64,000 nt of DNA from Hymenobacter edaphi (GTDB lineage Bacteria; Bacteroidota; Bacteroidia; Cytophagales; Hymenobacteraceae), in NCBI RefSeq assembly GCF_003258365.1, contig NZ_QHKM01000009.1, positions 105,423 to 169,422 of the forward strand. The letters are read 5' to 3'. Below are positions 63,873 through 64,000 of this stretch, piece after piece; the stretch's first letter is position 1; every line of letters begins with the position of its first letter. A program made the position numbers and the translations under genes. The notes below the pieces were generated by a model. It saw nothing but the letters and a program-made list of their open reading frames with translations, was not told where the DNA came from and made no database searches.

Positions 63873-64000
63873 TTAGCTCTGCCCGTAGTAAGAGCCGGCG
63901 CCGTGCTTGCGTTCGTAGTGCTTGCGGATGAGCGCGTCCTTGAGGCGGGGCACGCCGGGGCGCAGGGTGCAGCTGAGGTAGGCCATGCGGGCAATTTCCT
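63873..64000 (-). CDS. araD: L-ribulose-5-phosphate 4-epimerase (partial, C-terminal end)
   Basis: Only the last 42 codons lie in the window; the gene continues beyond the right edge. The translation EIARMAYLSCTLRPGVPRL, KDALIRKHYERKHGAGSYYG, QS ends like AraD/SgbE family class II aldolases, whose usual C-terminus is KHYxRKHGxxAYYGQ. It would interconvert L-ribulose 5-phosphate and D-xylulose 5-phosphate. The 170 bases between it and the serine-hydrolase gene hold nothing I can identify. Confidence 0.8.
   Translation of the reverse strand, partial: EIARMAYLSCTLRPGVPRLKDALIRKHYERKHGAGSYYGQS

Noticed and set aside
1..64000. tRNA or rRNA genes
   Set aside because: No tRNA cloverleaf with TTCGA-type loop and acceptor stem, and no rRNA-like sequence, was found by eye; a covariance search was not possible here.

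Overview
The window looks like chromosome of a Hymenobacter-like member of the Cytophagales (Bacteroidota). The grounds are: high-GC coding sequence; Bacteroidota-type promoters (TAnnTTTG at -7) instead of sigma70 boxes; no clear Shine-Dalgarno sites; two proteins with type IX secretion (T9SS) C-terminal sorting domains plus a T9SS plug protein; and many Bacteroidota-restricted families (DUF3822, DUF4296, DUF5103, DUF3276/PUR, DUF1573). The genus is inferred. No rRNA, tRNA, prophage, insertion sequence or CRISPR array was seen.

Layout. 0.2-8.6 kb, mostly minus strand: ABC1/UbiB kinase, phasin-like protein, alpha/beta hydrolase, acyltransferase, aspartyl protease with PDZ, menC (menaquinone) and two small disordered proteins. 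8.8-11.3 kb: egtB and egtD (ergothioneine). 11.4-15.6 kb: lipoprotein, AT-rich island, MATE pump, DUF922 putative protease, csaA, DUF4296 lipoprotein. 15.6-19.5 kb: a broken Bat-type locus (DUF58, membrane protein, vWA protein) interrupted by an antisense NTF2-fold immunity-like lipoprotein. 19.7-37 kb: scattered housekeeping genes (YggS, RecD-like helicase, thioesterase, two Nudix proteins, coaD, ltaE, alkA, a second DUF58, PUR protein, ychF) with single hypothetical genes between them. 37-41 kb: M48 protease and a Na+/H+ antiporter. 41.5-55.2 kb is the secretion-related part: a 1707-residue multidomain glycoside-hydrolase-like T9SS substrate, a lipoprotein, the T9SS plug protein, a PhoX-like T9SS substrate, a leucine-rich-repeat protein and an imelysin-like/cytochrome-c-peroxidase fusion. 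55.9-64 kb: ABC-F ATPase, small orphan genes (one truncated), aldo/keto reductase, a zinc-ribbon-like protein behind a perfect palindrome, a class-C beta-lactamase-like lipoprotein and the C-terminal end of an AraD-type epimerase.

The most unusual content is not a gene. Intergenic spacers repeatedly carry very short-period arrays (7, 8 or 9 bp units, usually about four copies), often as inverted pairs that bracket the spacer and begin or end within a few bases of a stop or start codon: egtB-egtD, BatA-YggS, DUF3822-coaD and antiporter-M48. A four-copy octamer array ends 0-2 bases before the ATG of three unrelated genes (DUF423, coaD, ychF). A related 9-bp element starts at the stop codon of three others (UbiB, BatA, ychF). 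Three further spacers hold degenerate 21-bp-period minisatellites, one with a 46-bp perfect palindrome. Several genes also have the -7 promoter box only 2-6 bases from the start codon, which predicts leaderless mRNAs.
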